Source: CAZOVB01 sp964583095
Lineage (GTDB): Bacteria; Planctomycetota; Phycisphaerae; SM23-33
Length of the DNA stretch: 28,462 nt
Direction of reading: 5' to 3'
NCBI GenBank assembly: GCA_964583095.1
Contig: CAZOVB010000060.1
Location: 1-28,462, forward strand
The notes below the pieces were generated by a model. It saw only the letters and a program-made list of their open reading frames with translations, was not told the DNA's origin and searched no databases. Position 1 is the stretch's first letter, and each line of letters starts with the position of its first letter. Shown piece by piece: positions 16,257 through 23,854 of the stretch. The position numbers were made by a program, and so were the translations under genes.

Positions 16257-18782
16257 ATGAAAAACGTTATACCGCTTGAGAAGGGCTGGCACGTCCAGCA
16301 GATGCCCGAAAACGGCCCCATCGATCCGGAAAACCTCCCGGCCTGGATCGACGCAGACCCGAGCGTCTGGACCGATCCCCTCGAGGCGGTCATGCCCGCA
16401 CAGGCTCATCACGTCCTGCTGGCCCACGGAAAAATCAAGGACCCAGCCGAAGTCGGCGGATGCGAAGACTGCCTCTGGGTAGGCAAAACCGATTGGGCCT
16501 ATCGCCTGGAATTCGATCGACCCAGCATTTCGGGCCAAGCCTTCCTCCATTTCAAGGGGCTCGACACCTTTGTTGACGTCTATCTCAACGGGCAGCACCT
16601 GTGCTTCCACGATGACTGCTACCTGCCCCTGCGCCTGGAGATCACCGACAAGCTCGCCGAGGCCAACAAGCTCCTGCTGCACTTCCGGGCGGCCCGGCCC
16701 TGCATGGAGTCCTCGGAACGTTTCCGAAAGCTTCGCGACGAGAAGGGCGCGTTCGTCCGCGCTCCGCGCAAGCCAGCCGAGGATTTCGGCTTCTTCAACG
16801 GCGCCAAGCCTTCCTTCGAGTCCGTGGGGGTTCATGCCCCCATCCAACTGGAGGTCTTGGACGAAGTCGCCTTTGCCCCGCCGGCCCCGGGCGCAGACGT
16901 CCGCGTCAGTGAAGATCTCTCCGAAGGGACGATCGATCTTCAGGTCGCCCTGGAAGGATCGCCCGGCGAAGCGCTGGTCCAGGCCACGCTTCGGGACCCT
17001 GACGGCAACACCGTTTGCGAAAAGGAGCTCTCGGCCCGGATGGAGAAGCCCGACACGGGCCTGGCAGAGGGATCGCTGCGCATCGAATCCCCCCGCCTCT
17101 GGTATCCGCTCAACTACGGAGATCATCCCCTTTACGAGTTGGAACTGACGCTGCGGCGCGACGACAAGGCCCGGGATACCTGGAAGGGACAGATCGGATT
17201 CCGCAAGCTGGAGATGGTCGGCGACCTGGACTTCCGCGTAAACGACCTGCCCGTCAAGCTCTGGGGTGCCAACTTCACCCCCCTGCCCCGACCGGGCCAT
17301 CGCTGGGACGACGAAGCCGCCTGCCGCACGCTGGACTGGGTCGAAAACGCCCGCATGCCTTCCATCCGCTTCTGGGGACCGGCCCAGCCCGCCAATGAGC
17401 AGATCCTGGAAGAGGCCGACCGCCGCGGCATCCTGGTCTGGATGGAATTCGCCCACACCGGCGGGCCTTTCCCCGACGACGAGGAATTCTTCTCTCACTG
17501 CCGGGCCGAGGCGGAAAACTGGGTCCGCTCCTGGAAACACCATCCCAGTGTGCTGCTCTGGTGCGGAGGCAATGAGACGTATCTCGGCATCGACTGCGCT
17601 GCTCCCGAGCAGGGCCGGGGCGACCTGGACCTCTTCGAAAACCAGTACCGTGAAATCTGCAATCGCCTGGACCCGACCCGGGTGTACATCGTCAACTCCC
17701 CCTACGGCGGGGGGTTTGGCAACGCGGCCGAGGACGGAGATATCCACGTCCGAGATTACGACTGGTTCCACCCCGAGGCGGACTACCCGCGACTGGTCAC
17801 CGAGAACATCCGCATCACCATCCCGCTGAGGCCCACGCTGGAAAAGCACCTGGGCAAGGACCTGATGTGGCCCGAGGGTGGCTTCACCGGCAACCGGAAG
17901 GTCTTTGAAGACCCGGCCATCCCGCAGGCGTGGATCGACGCGCTGTGTCCCAATACCCACTGGGTCAATTCCCGCGTGGGATACGTGGGGGATTTCTTCG
18001 AGGCCGACGGCAGCGTCGATTCCCTGCTGTTTCGCATGGGGGCCGGCACCGCCCGGTTCATCCACAAGTACATCCAGCAGATCCGCCGGGGCAAGGAGCA
18101 CTGGCGGGCCGACGCCCCCCGCCGCTGCATGGGCTACTACTGGTGGAAGCTCAACGATACGTTCCCGATGATCTACGCAAGCCTGATCGACGATCAGCTT
18201 TTGCCCAACTTCGCCTACTACGCCTTCCGCCGGGCGATTACCCCGCTGCTGCTGAGCTTCGAGGTCGGCTCGCAGGTACGCCTGTGGGTGGTCAACGACA
18301 CCGGCCGGGCGGCCGTCGGGTCGCTCAGCGTCAAGGAACTCGATCAGCGAGGGCAGGTCGTTCGCAACGAGGTCCAGGCCGACGTGATCGCCCAGCCCGG
18401 CGATTCGCTCATCGCCTGCGACCTGCGCAGCTTCGGGCAGTTCTACAACAAGAACCCCCTGCTGGCAGAGCTGAGGGATGAAAACGGGGACCTCCTGGCC
18501 CGGGCGATGGACTACGTGACGCCCGATCGGAACAACTGGTTCTTCCCGGCCAAGCTCTCGGCCCGGCAGGAGGGGGACGAACTTGTCATCGAGACCGACG
18601 TGCTGGCCCGGTGGGTGCAGATCGAGGGAGACAACGGCCTTGCCTGGGCTCCCAGCGACAATTTCTTTGATGTCATCCCCGGCATCGAGAAGCGCGTGAA
18701 GCTCATCGGCCCGGGACGCCCCGCGAAGATCACCGTGCGTTCCCATTACAATGCCGATCCGGTCGAGGTGGCCTGGAGCTGA
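16257..18782 (+). CDS. Glycoside hydrolase family 2 protein, beta-mannosidase-like
   Basis: This 841-residue enzyme has the GH2 layout: an N-terminal jelly-roll sugar-binding domain (~30-195, with WAYRLEFDRP and FKGLDTFVDVYLNG), an immunoglobulin-like domain (~200-330), a TIM barrel (~330-630) and C-terminal beta domains. The acid/base glutamate should be Glu440 in LWCGGNE. The nucleophile is probably Glu516 in LVTENI, where most beta-mannosidases have SEFG or SEYG. The MGYYWWKLNDTFPM block and the following DDQLLPNFAYYAFRRA are characteristic of the beta-mannosidase/exo-glucosaminidase branch. No signal peptide is visible, so it probably works in the cytoplasm on imported oligosaccharides. 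The convergent XylR-like regulator gene lies 12 bases beyond the stop and may control it. Confidence 0.9.
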   Translation: MKNVIPLEKGWHVQQMPENGPIDPENLPAWIDADPSVWTDPLEAVMPAQAHHVLLAHGKIKDPAEVGGCEDCLWVGKTDWAYRLEFDRPSISGQAFLHFKGLDTFVDVYLNGQHLCFHDDCYLPLRLEITDKLAEANKLLLHFRAARPCMESSERFRKLRDEKGAFVRAPRKPAEDFGFFNGAKPSFESVGVHAPIQLEVLDEVAFAPPAPGADVRVSEDLSEGTIDLQVALEGSPGEALVQATLRDPDGNTVCEKELSARMEKPDTGLAEGSLRIESPRLWYPLNYGDHPLYELELTLRRDDKARDTWKGQIGFRKLEMVGDLDFRVNDLPVKLWGANFTPLPRPGHRWDDEAACRTLDWVENARMPSIRFWGPAQPANEQILEEADRRGILVWMEFAHTGGPFPDDEEFFSHCRAEAENWVRSWKHHPSVLLWCGGNETYLGIDCAAPEQGRGDLDLFENQYREICNRLDPTRVYIVNSPYGGGFGNAAEDGDIHVRDYDWFHPEADYPRLVTENIRITIPLRPTLEKHLGKDLMWPEGGFTGNRKVFEDPAIPQAWIDALCPNTHWVNSRVGYVGDFFEADGSVDSLLFRMGAGTARFIHKYIQQIRRGKEHWRADAPRRCMGYYWWKLNDTFPMIYASLIDDQLLPNFAYYAFRRAITPLLLSFEVGSQVRLWVVNDTGRAAVGSLSVKELDQRGQVVRNEVQADVIAQPGDSLIACDLRSFGQFYNKNPLLAELRDENGDLLARAMDYVTPDRNNWFFPAKLSARQEGDELVIETDVLARWVQIEGDNGLAWAPSDNFFDVIPGIEKRVKLIGPGRPAKITVRSHYNADPVEVAWS

Positions 18783-18794
18783 GGCTGGCCCGGT

Positions 18795-20000
18795 TCAGGT
18801 CAGCTCGGTTCTTCGCTTGCGGTACTGGCCCGGGGAGAGGCCCATGGCCTCGGCGAAGCACTCGTAGAACCGGCTTCGCGAGTTGAACCCGCACCGCACG
18901 CCGATATCCACGATGGGCAGATCGGTCAGGCGGAGCATGCGGCGGGCCCGCTGAATCCGGATACGAAGGATCTCCTCGTGGATCGTGCGTCCCAGGTAGC
19001 GGTTGAAACCCAGTTCCACGGTTCTTCGGGAGACGGGGACATCTTCCAGGATTTCGTCGATGCCCACCGGTTCGCAGGCCAATCGCCGCACGCGGCGAAC
19101 CGCCTGAGCGATGGCGGGGTCATCGATGTGCAGCGCCTCGGAGGAGGCCCGAGCCGTGACTGGACCGGCCGGGATCGTCTCGACCAGGCCCGTGAGGTCT
19201 TCCCCGCCCATGGCACGTGTGAGGAGTTCGGCTGCGAGATACCCGGCATGGTCCAGGTTCTCCTCGACCGTCGAGAGCGGCGGGGAGCACGACTCGGCCA
19301 GCAGCCGGCCATAGCCGACGGCCACGACGGCAAGCTCCTCGGGGACGTAGACGCCGGCGGAGATAGCGGCATCGAGCAGGTCTCGCCCCATCGTGCCGGT
19401 CGCACAGAAGACGCCGATGGGTTTGGGCAGATCCAGCAGCCAGCGAACCGTTCTGGCCTCCTGCTCTCGCCGGGGCCCGAGAATGCTCCACTGTCCGGCG
19501 ATCTCGGCCTGGTAGACGTGGCAGGTCAGGCCGGCCTCGCGGGCCAGTTGCTCGAAGATTTTTCCGCGCCGCTCGAAGACGCCCACACCCCTTGCCCCGA
19601 AGAAGGCCACCTCTTCGTGTCCTGTCTGCCGGAGGTGTTCCAGTGCGGCTTTGCAGATGCCTTCGTCGTCGTCGAGGATTCTCGGCAGGCCCGGGGGGTC
19701 GTCGCGTCCGGTGAGCAGGATGACAGGTTTATCCCATCGGGATACTTTCTCGTAAAGTCCCTTGCCCCAGGCGATTCCGATCATCCCGTCCACATCGGGG
19801 TACGAGGTCAGGATCTGCTCGACCGGATCGGACATCTGAAACAGCAGGATTCGCCAGGGCCCGTGGGCCTGCATGTAGCGGTTGATGCCTCCAAGCACGT
19901 CGCGGCCTAAAGGATTGATCAGGGGCATGGAGACCAGTACGCGCGGCTCGACGGTGCCGGCCTCGGCGGAGAAAGATGCTGCTGTTTCGGACATGACCAT
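18795..20000 (-). CDS. XylR-like transcriptional regulator (LacI-type sensor plus AraC HTH)
   Basis: This 401-residue regulator combines a periplasmic-binding-protein-like sugar sensor (residues ~20-290, as in LacI/GalR proteins) with a C-terminal AraC/XylS DNA-binding domain (residues ~300-398). The sensor part shows VLVSMPLINPLGRDVLGGINRY, GHEEVAFFGARG and the closing STVEENLDHAGYLAAELL. The AraC part shows SRRTVELGFNRYLG and the second helix-turn-helix IVDIGVRCGFNSRSRFYECF. This architecture is that of E. coli XylR and is common in planctomycetes near sugar-use genes. The ATG at 20000 is preceded by GGGAAAA; 19994 is an alternative. It is convergent with the GH2 gene and divergent from the PEP-CTERM gene, so either side may be its target. 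The ligand cannot be told from the sequence. Confidence 0.92.
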   Translation of the reverse strand: MVMSETAASFSAEAGTVEPRVLVSMPLINPLGRDVLGGINRYMQAHGPWRILLFQMSDPVEQILTSYPDVDGMIGIAWGKGLYEKVSRWDKPVILLTGRDDPPGLPRILDDDEGICKAALEHLRQTGHEEVAFFGARGVGVFERRGKIFEQLAREAGLTCHVYQAEIAGQWSILGPRREQEARTVRWLLDLPKPIGVFCATGTMGRDLLDAAISAGVYVPEELAVVAVGYGRLLAESCSPPLSTVEENLDHAGYLAAELLTRAMGGEDLTGLVETIPAGPVTARASSEALHIDDPAIAQAVRRVRRLACEPVGIDEILEDVPVSRRTVELGFNRYLGRTIHEEILRIRIQRARRMLRLTDLPIVDIGVRCGFNSRSRFYECFAEAMGLSPGQYRKRRTELT

Positions 20001-20306
20001 CGGTTTTCCCGCGCGGAGGGCGTTGTGTCAAGAGCATTTGGTTGGGGTTCCGAGGTCCGGATCAGCCCATGCCGACAGCAGTGCAAACGATTGTCCTGCC
20101 CGGAGCCGGAATCGTCCCTTCCCGCCTTGCGCAATATCGGACCCGACTTTTTGCCCGATCGGGCGCGTAGATAGCTTCGAAGCGGTATTATCTCTTTCGC
20201 AATCGAGTGTGCTGTGCTCTGAGTGTTGAAACGTTCCAAATCACCTTTCAGACGTGTCGCCAACGGAGGCGGCCAAATCTTTCCAAGAGAGAGAAGGAGA
20301 ATTCAG
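20001..20306. other. Divergent intergenic region between the XylR-like and PEP-CTERM genes
   Basis: I see no gene in these 306 bases. They must hold the promoters of two divergent genes. A minus-strand TTGACA occurs at 20031-20026, but its -10 (GAAAAC) is poor. On the plus strand TATTAT at 20186-20191 matches a -10 at 5 of 6 positions but lacks a -35. A perfect 12-base palindrome lies at 20153-20164. A strong AAGGAG at 20294-20299 precedes the PEP-CTERM start codon. Confidence 0.6.
20153..20164. promoter_or_regulatory. Perfect 12-base palindrome, possible operator
   Basis: GCCCGATCGGGC is a perfect palindrome in the intergenic region next to a regulator gene. Its centre is about 39 bases before the start predicted from TATTAT at 20186-20191, a usual place for an activator site. 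The role as an operator is an inference from position and symmetry. Confidence 0.3.
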
Positions 20307-21107
20307 ATGAGAAATTTACCCCTTATGACGTTCGTTGCCGTCACGGCTCTTTCCGCCGCTGTGGCTGCCGCGGCACCCAGTGTAGTGAGTTCGGATCTTG
20401 CTGTAGGTACATTTGCGATCAGCAGTGATAATGATGGCCTTGCCAACGTTTCTGCAGATTTCAGTTTCACGACTGTCTCAGGTCAGGGAAGTATCCTGCT
20501 GGTTGGCGTCGCAGGCGAGGGCACTCACTGGAACTCCAGCTTTGCTGATCTAAACGTTTCCGGAGTATGGGATACAACGGGAGAGAATCTTGCCGGTAGC
20601 CTCCTAACCAGCTATGCAGACGACCGGGAGAGTTATATCCTTGCGTTTGATTTGGGCGATGAAACAGGCACAACCGCTGATGTTACGCTCTCTTTCTCAA
20701 CCGGCTATAATGGTCAGGGCTTTGGTGTTTCAGCTGTCCAGATTGCCGGAGCAACGATGCCCCCCGCAACCCAAGCGGCAAGTGCAAATGAAGCGGACCT
20801 GTCCTTGAGCTTCACAGCTGTTCCCGCCGGGGCTGTCTACTTCGACGTTGCTGCGGTAAATAATTCCGCTGACAGCTTTAGCTCGACTGACGGACTCACG
20901 CGTGATGCTTCCGCAACACAGAGTGGTTTCAGCGCAGGAATGATCAGCAGTTACGCTGAGGGCGTTTCGGGTGACATCACTGCTGGATACTCCACTAGCG
21001 TGAGTGATTCCGTAGCCCTTTCTGGGGTCTACGTTGTCCCCGAACCTGCCACGATGAGCCTGCTGGCCCTGGGTGGTCTGGTCGCGCTGCGTCGCCGCCG
21101 CAGATAA
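20307..21107 (+). CDS. PEP-CTERM sorting-signal surface protein
   Basis: This 266-residue exported protein has an N-terminal signal peptide (residues ~1-23, MRNLPLMTFVAVTALSAAVA) and a C-terminal PEP-CTERM signal: VPEPAT, a hydrophobic stretch LLALGGLVAL, then five arginines. Exosortase/archaeosortase-type enzymes recognise this signal. The mature part is Ser/Thr/Ala-rich and beta-stranded, with no cysteine and no recognised domain. The ATG at 20307 has AAGGAG well spaced before it. Base use differs from the neighbours: 20401-20460 has 27 G+C of 60, against 39 of 60 in a sample of the nearby kinase gene. A long terminator hairpin follows, so this is a single-gene unit. Exosortase itself is not in the window. 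Confidence 0.9.
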   Translation: MRNLPLMTFVAVTALSAAVAAAAPSVVSSDLAVGTFAISSDNDGLANVSADFSFTTVSGQGSILLVGVAGEGTHWNSSFADLNVSGVWDTTGENLAGSLLTSYADDRESYILAFDLGDETGTTADVTLSFSTGYNGQGFGVSAVQIAGATMPPATQAASANEADLSLSFTAVPAGAVYFDVAAVNNSADSFSSTDGLTRDASATQSGFSAGMISSYAEGVSGDITAGYSTSVSDSVALSGVYVVPEPATMSLLALGGLVALRRRRR

Positions 21108-21148
21108 CAACCCAGCCGATACGGCAAAGCAAGTCCTCCTCCTGTTAT

Positions 21149-21192
21149 GCCGGTCCGGGTCCTTTGGGCCCGGGCCGGCATTGCTTTTGTCC
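21149..21192 (+). terminator. Strong intrinsic terminator after the PEP-CTERM gene
   Basis: A 14-base-pair stem (12 Watson-Crick pairs and two G-U pairs) with a TTT loop spans 21149-21179. It is followed by a T-rich stretch (ATTGCTTTTGT). It begins 41 bases after the PEP-CTERM stop codon. Confidence 0.85.
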
Positions 21193-21242
21193 CTGCCGTG
21201 AACGGATTGCCTCCAAACAGCCGGTTTTGCCCCGAATCGGGA

Positions 21243-21270
21243 TTGACCCCCCGGACAAGTCCGCTATGGT
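21243..21270 (+). promoter_or_regulatory. Candidate promoter with an inverted repeat in its spacer
   Basis: TTGACC (21243-21248) and TATGGT (21265-21270) are separated by 16 bases. They match the consensus at 5 and 4 of 6 positions. The spacer holds CGGAC-AA-GTCCG (21252-21263), a perfect inverted repeat that could bind a repressor. The predicted start, near 21277, leaves a leader of about 41 bases before the oxidoreductase gene. Confidence 0.5.
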
Positions 21271-21317
21271 GGAGGGTCGGAATCTCACTCGTTGCTCTCT
21301 GCTAAAGGAACAGTCTC

Positions 21318-22376
21318 TTGCGCGTCGGAATCATCGGCTCCGGGGTCATCGCCCCCACCCACGTGGAAAGCTACCAGTCTCTGGGCAATGTGCAGGTTGC
21401 CTGGGCCTGCGATCTGGATGAGGCCAAGGCCAAAACCCTCGCCCAGCGCTTCGACATCCCCAACACCACCACCCGGGCCGAGGATGTCTTCGCAGATGAA
21501 AACCTCGACGCCGTGAGCATTTGCACCGATCACGCCAGCCACGCCGAACTTTGCATCCAGGCCCTGGCCGCCGGAAAGCACGTCCTGTGCGAAAAGGCCC
21601 TGGCCGCCAAGTCCGACCAGCTCGACGCCATGGTCGCCGCCCACGCAAAGTCGCCTCACCTGGTCTTCTCGGGCATCTTCCAGCATCGCTTCAACCCGGT
21701 CTACCAGGTGCTCAAGAAGCACATCGAGGCCGGTGATTTCGGCACCCTCCTTACCGCCGGCGTCCGCATGCACTGCTACCGCAGCGACGACTACTACCGC
21801 GGCGACACCTGGCGGGGCACCTGGGAGGGCGAAGGCGGAAGCGTCCTGATCAACCAGGCCATCCACATGATCGACATCCTCTCCTGGATGCTCGGAGGCG
21901 TCGCCGGCGTCTCTGCCGCCTACGCAAACCGCACCCATACCGACTCGATCGAAACCGAAGACACGGCGGTCGCCCTGCTGAAATTCCACAACCAGGCCCT
22001 GGGAACCATCAAGGCCACCTGCTCGAGCCACTACCGATGGCAGCCGGTGGTGTCGGTAAACGGGACCCGGGGCTCGGTGGAGATCCACAACGGCCGGATC
22101 CAGGCCCTGGACTTCGCCGACAAGCCCATGGAGCTGGCCATCCGCGAAGAGATCCAGTCTGCTTCCGCCCCTACCCAGGCGCCCACCGGCAAGAGCTACT
22201 ACGGCGGACACCACCAGCTCCAGATTGCCGACTTCGTCGATGCCGTCCGGAATCGGCGCGATCCGTTCGTCCCTGCCTGCCAGGCCCGCCACGCCGTGGA
22301 CATCGTCCTGGGCATCTACGATTCCCACCGAAGCGGAGGCTGGTCCCAGCTTCCCGCACCGGCCAGGGCTACCTGA
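21318..22376 (+). CDS. Gfo/Idh/MocA-family oxidoreductase
   Basis: This 352-residue NAD(P)-dependent oxidoreductase probably acts on a sugar, inositol or similar polyol. Residues ~1-125 form a Rossmann fold with VGIIGSGVIAPTH; residues ~130-320 form the C-terminal beta-sheet domain. The family EKP motif appears as CEKALA, keeping the lysine but losing the proline. The later GSVLINQAIHMIDILSWMLG carries the conserved histidine region. The start is a TTG, supported by AAAGGAA at 21304-21310 with a normal gap, and by the Rossmann motif beginning two residues in. An FGGY sugar kinase gene follows after 8 bases, so the pair probably oxidises and phosphorylates intermediates of one sugar pathway. 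No signal peptide is visible. Confidence 0.9.
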   Translation: MRVGIIGSGVIAPTHVESYQSLGNVQVAWACDLDEAKAKTLAQRFDIPNTTTRAEDVFADENLDAVSICTDHASHAELCIQALAAGKHVLCEKALAAKSDQLDAMVAAHAKSPHLVFSGIFQHRFNPVYQVLKKHIEAGDFGTLLTAGVRMHCYRSDDYYRGDTWRGTWEGEGGSVLINQAIHMIDILSWMLGGVAGVSAAYANRTHTDSIETEDTAVALLKFHNQALGTIKATCSSHYRWQPVVSVNGTRGSVEIHNGRIQALDFADKPMELAIREEIQSASAPTQAPTGKSYYGGHHQLQIADFVDAVRNRRDPFVPACQARHAVDIVLGIYDSHRSGGWSQLPAPARAT

Positions 22377-22384
22377 GGCATCCT

Positions 22385-23704
22385 GTGTACCTGGGCATCG
22401 ATGTGGGAACCAGCAAGGTGGCCGCTGGGATCCTCGATGCCTCTGAGGGCGAGGTCCTACACACCACCTCCCGCCCGCACAACGCCGACCTGAAAGGCCC
22501 CGAGGTCCGCAGTGAGCAGGATCCCGACAAACTCCTCCAGGCCGTCGCAGCCTGCACCCGGGACCTGCCCGCCGATCTGCGAAAATGCGTCAAAGGAATA
22601 GGCCTCACCGGCCAGATGCACTCCTGCCTTCCGCTCGGTTCCGACCGCACCCCAGCCGGGCCGGCGATCACCTGGCAGGACGCCCGCTGCGACTGTTCCC
22701 TGCTGGAGGAAATTCATCGCCGCACCGGCCGGCGCCTCAGCTCCGGCTTCGCGATGGCGACCCTCTTTGTCCAGCTCCAGCGGGGGCAGTGGCCCGAGGA
22801 AGCCTGCCCTGCCGGCGTGCCCGACCTGGTGCGCCTGGCCTATACCGATGCGGCCAACACGATCCACCCGACCCTGGCCCAGAGTTGGGGCTTGTTCGAC
22901 CTGGAGACAGGCAACTGGGACGCCGAAGGGGTAACATCGCTTGGGATCGATCCCGGCCTGCTGCCCCGTGTGTCCGAGAGCCAAGGCATCGGCAGACTCT
23001 CTGCATCCGGTGCTCGCGAGCTGGACCTGCCCGAAGGAACGTCGATTGCCCCCGCCATCGGGGACAACCAGGCATCCATCCTGGCCGGTCTGGACGACCC
23101 CGCCGACCAGGCGTTTGTCACACTGGGTACCGGCGGGCAGCTTTCGGTGGTTCTCACCGAGGCGATTGCCGCCCCGAGCGCCGCGGGGCAGGGCCTGGAG
23201 ATCCGACCCTTCTTCTCCGGGATGCGAATCGCCGTCTGTGCCTCGCTGGCCGGCGGGTCGGCGTGGCAATGGCTGGCCCGGACCGCAGGGCGGTGGATCC
23301 AGCAGCTTGGCCTGGAGCCCCCCGGAAACGACGCCATCTACCGGAAGCTCAACGAGTTGGGCCTAGCCGCGACGCAGACCATCGATGTCCGCCCCACCTT
23401 CCACGCTCAGCGATGGGCTCCGCAGGAGCTGGGACGGATCGAAAACCTGGGCCCCTCGCCCCTGGACCTGGGACACCTGGCCCGGGGTTTGGCCGAGGGA
23501 ATCTTCCGCCAGCTGCGAAGCCGGATGCCACAGACGCTGCTGGAGGGCAGAACCCGGCTCTGGGCCACCGGCAACGCACTGCGCCGCAATCCCCTGCTGC
23601 GACGCGCCGCCCAGGACGTTCTGGGCGGGTCGCTGGAACTGGCCCCGTTTTCCGAACAGGCCGCCGTGGGAGCCGCCAGGTTCGCCGCGAACCACCTGGG
23701 GTGA
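22385..23704 (+). CDS. FGGY-family carbohydrate kinase
   Basis: This 439-residue ATP-dependent sugar kinase belongs to the FGGY family. The N-terminal phosphate-binding loop is LGIDVGTSKVAAGIL, followed by GIGLTGQMHSC, and the catalytic base is probably Asp227 in AIGDNQAS. The second half has FVTLGTGGQLSVVL and the adenosine-site segment TRLWATGNALRRNPLLRRA. The length and the GQMH motif are closest to sedoheptulokinase-like and short xylulokinase-like members, but the substrate is not certain. The GTG at 22385 has TGAGG upstream, overlapping the stop region of the oxidoreductase gene; the frame is open further back to 22037 only within that gene. The two are surely co-transcribed. Confidence 0.9.
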   Translation: MYLGIDVGTSKVAAGILDASEGEVLHTTSRPHNADLKGPEVRSEQDPDKLLQAVAACTRDLPADLRKCVKGIGLTGQMHSCLPLGSDRTPAGPAITWQDARCDCSLLEEIHRRTGRRLSSGFAMATLFVQLQRGQWPEEACPAGVPDLVRLAYTDAANTIHPTLAQSWGLFDLETGNWDAEGVTSLGIDPGLLPRVSESQGIGRLSASGARELDLPEGTSIAPAIGDNQASILAGLDDPADQAFVTLGTGGQLSVVLTEAIAAPSAAGQGLEIRPFFSGMRIAVCASLAGGSAWQWLARTAGRWIQQLGLEPPGNDAIYRKLNELGLAATQTIDVRPTFHAQRWAPQELGRIENLGPSPLDLGHLARGLAEGIFRQLRSRMPQTLLEGRTRLWATGNALRRNPLLRRAAQDVLGGSLELAPFSEQAAVGAARFAANHLG

Positions 23705-23716
23705 CCATCGAGCGAT

Positions 23717-23750
23717 GCTGCGGGAATTCCTCGCTGCAGCCGGGTTTTTT
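23717..23750 (+). terminator. Possible intrinsic terminator after the FGGY kinase gene
   Basis: GCTGC (23717-23721) can pair with GCAGC (23736-23740), and a competing AGCGA/TCGCT pairing overlaps it. CGGG and six T follow (23745-23750). The stem is short, so this is a modest candidate. Confidence 0.35.
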
Positions 23751-23854
23751 CCACGAAGCCTTTCATCCGGCCTGACCTGATTCCGATATCTTGGTTGCGG
23801 ATGGCGAAGCTTGTCCGCGAAAGAACTGAGCTATCACCCGAAAGGATCTCGATC

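Noticed and set aside
15153..18746. A 1197-residue open frame on the minus strand opposite the LolA-like and GH2 genes
   Set aside because: It spans two well-supported genes on the other strand, has no ribosome binding site or recognisable domain, and arises from the codon bias of GC-rich genes.
20003..20031. Minus-strand TTGACA with GAAAAC 17 bases later, in front of the XylR-like gene
   Set aside because: The -10 is poor and the start would fall at or past the ATG, so I do not call it a promoter.
22037..22384. Upstream extension of the FGGY kinase frame
   Set aside because: It lies inside the oxidoreductase gene; the phosphate-binding loop begins right after the GTG at 22385.
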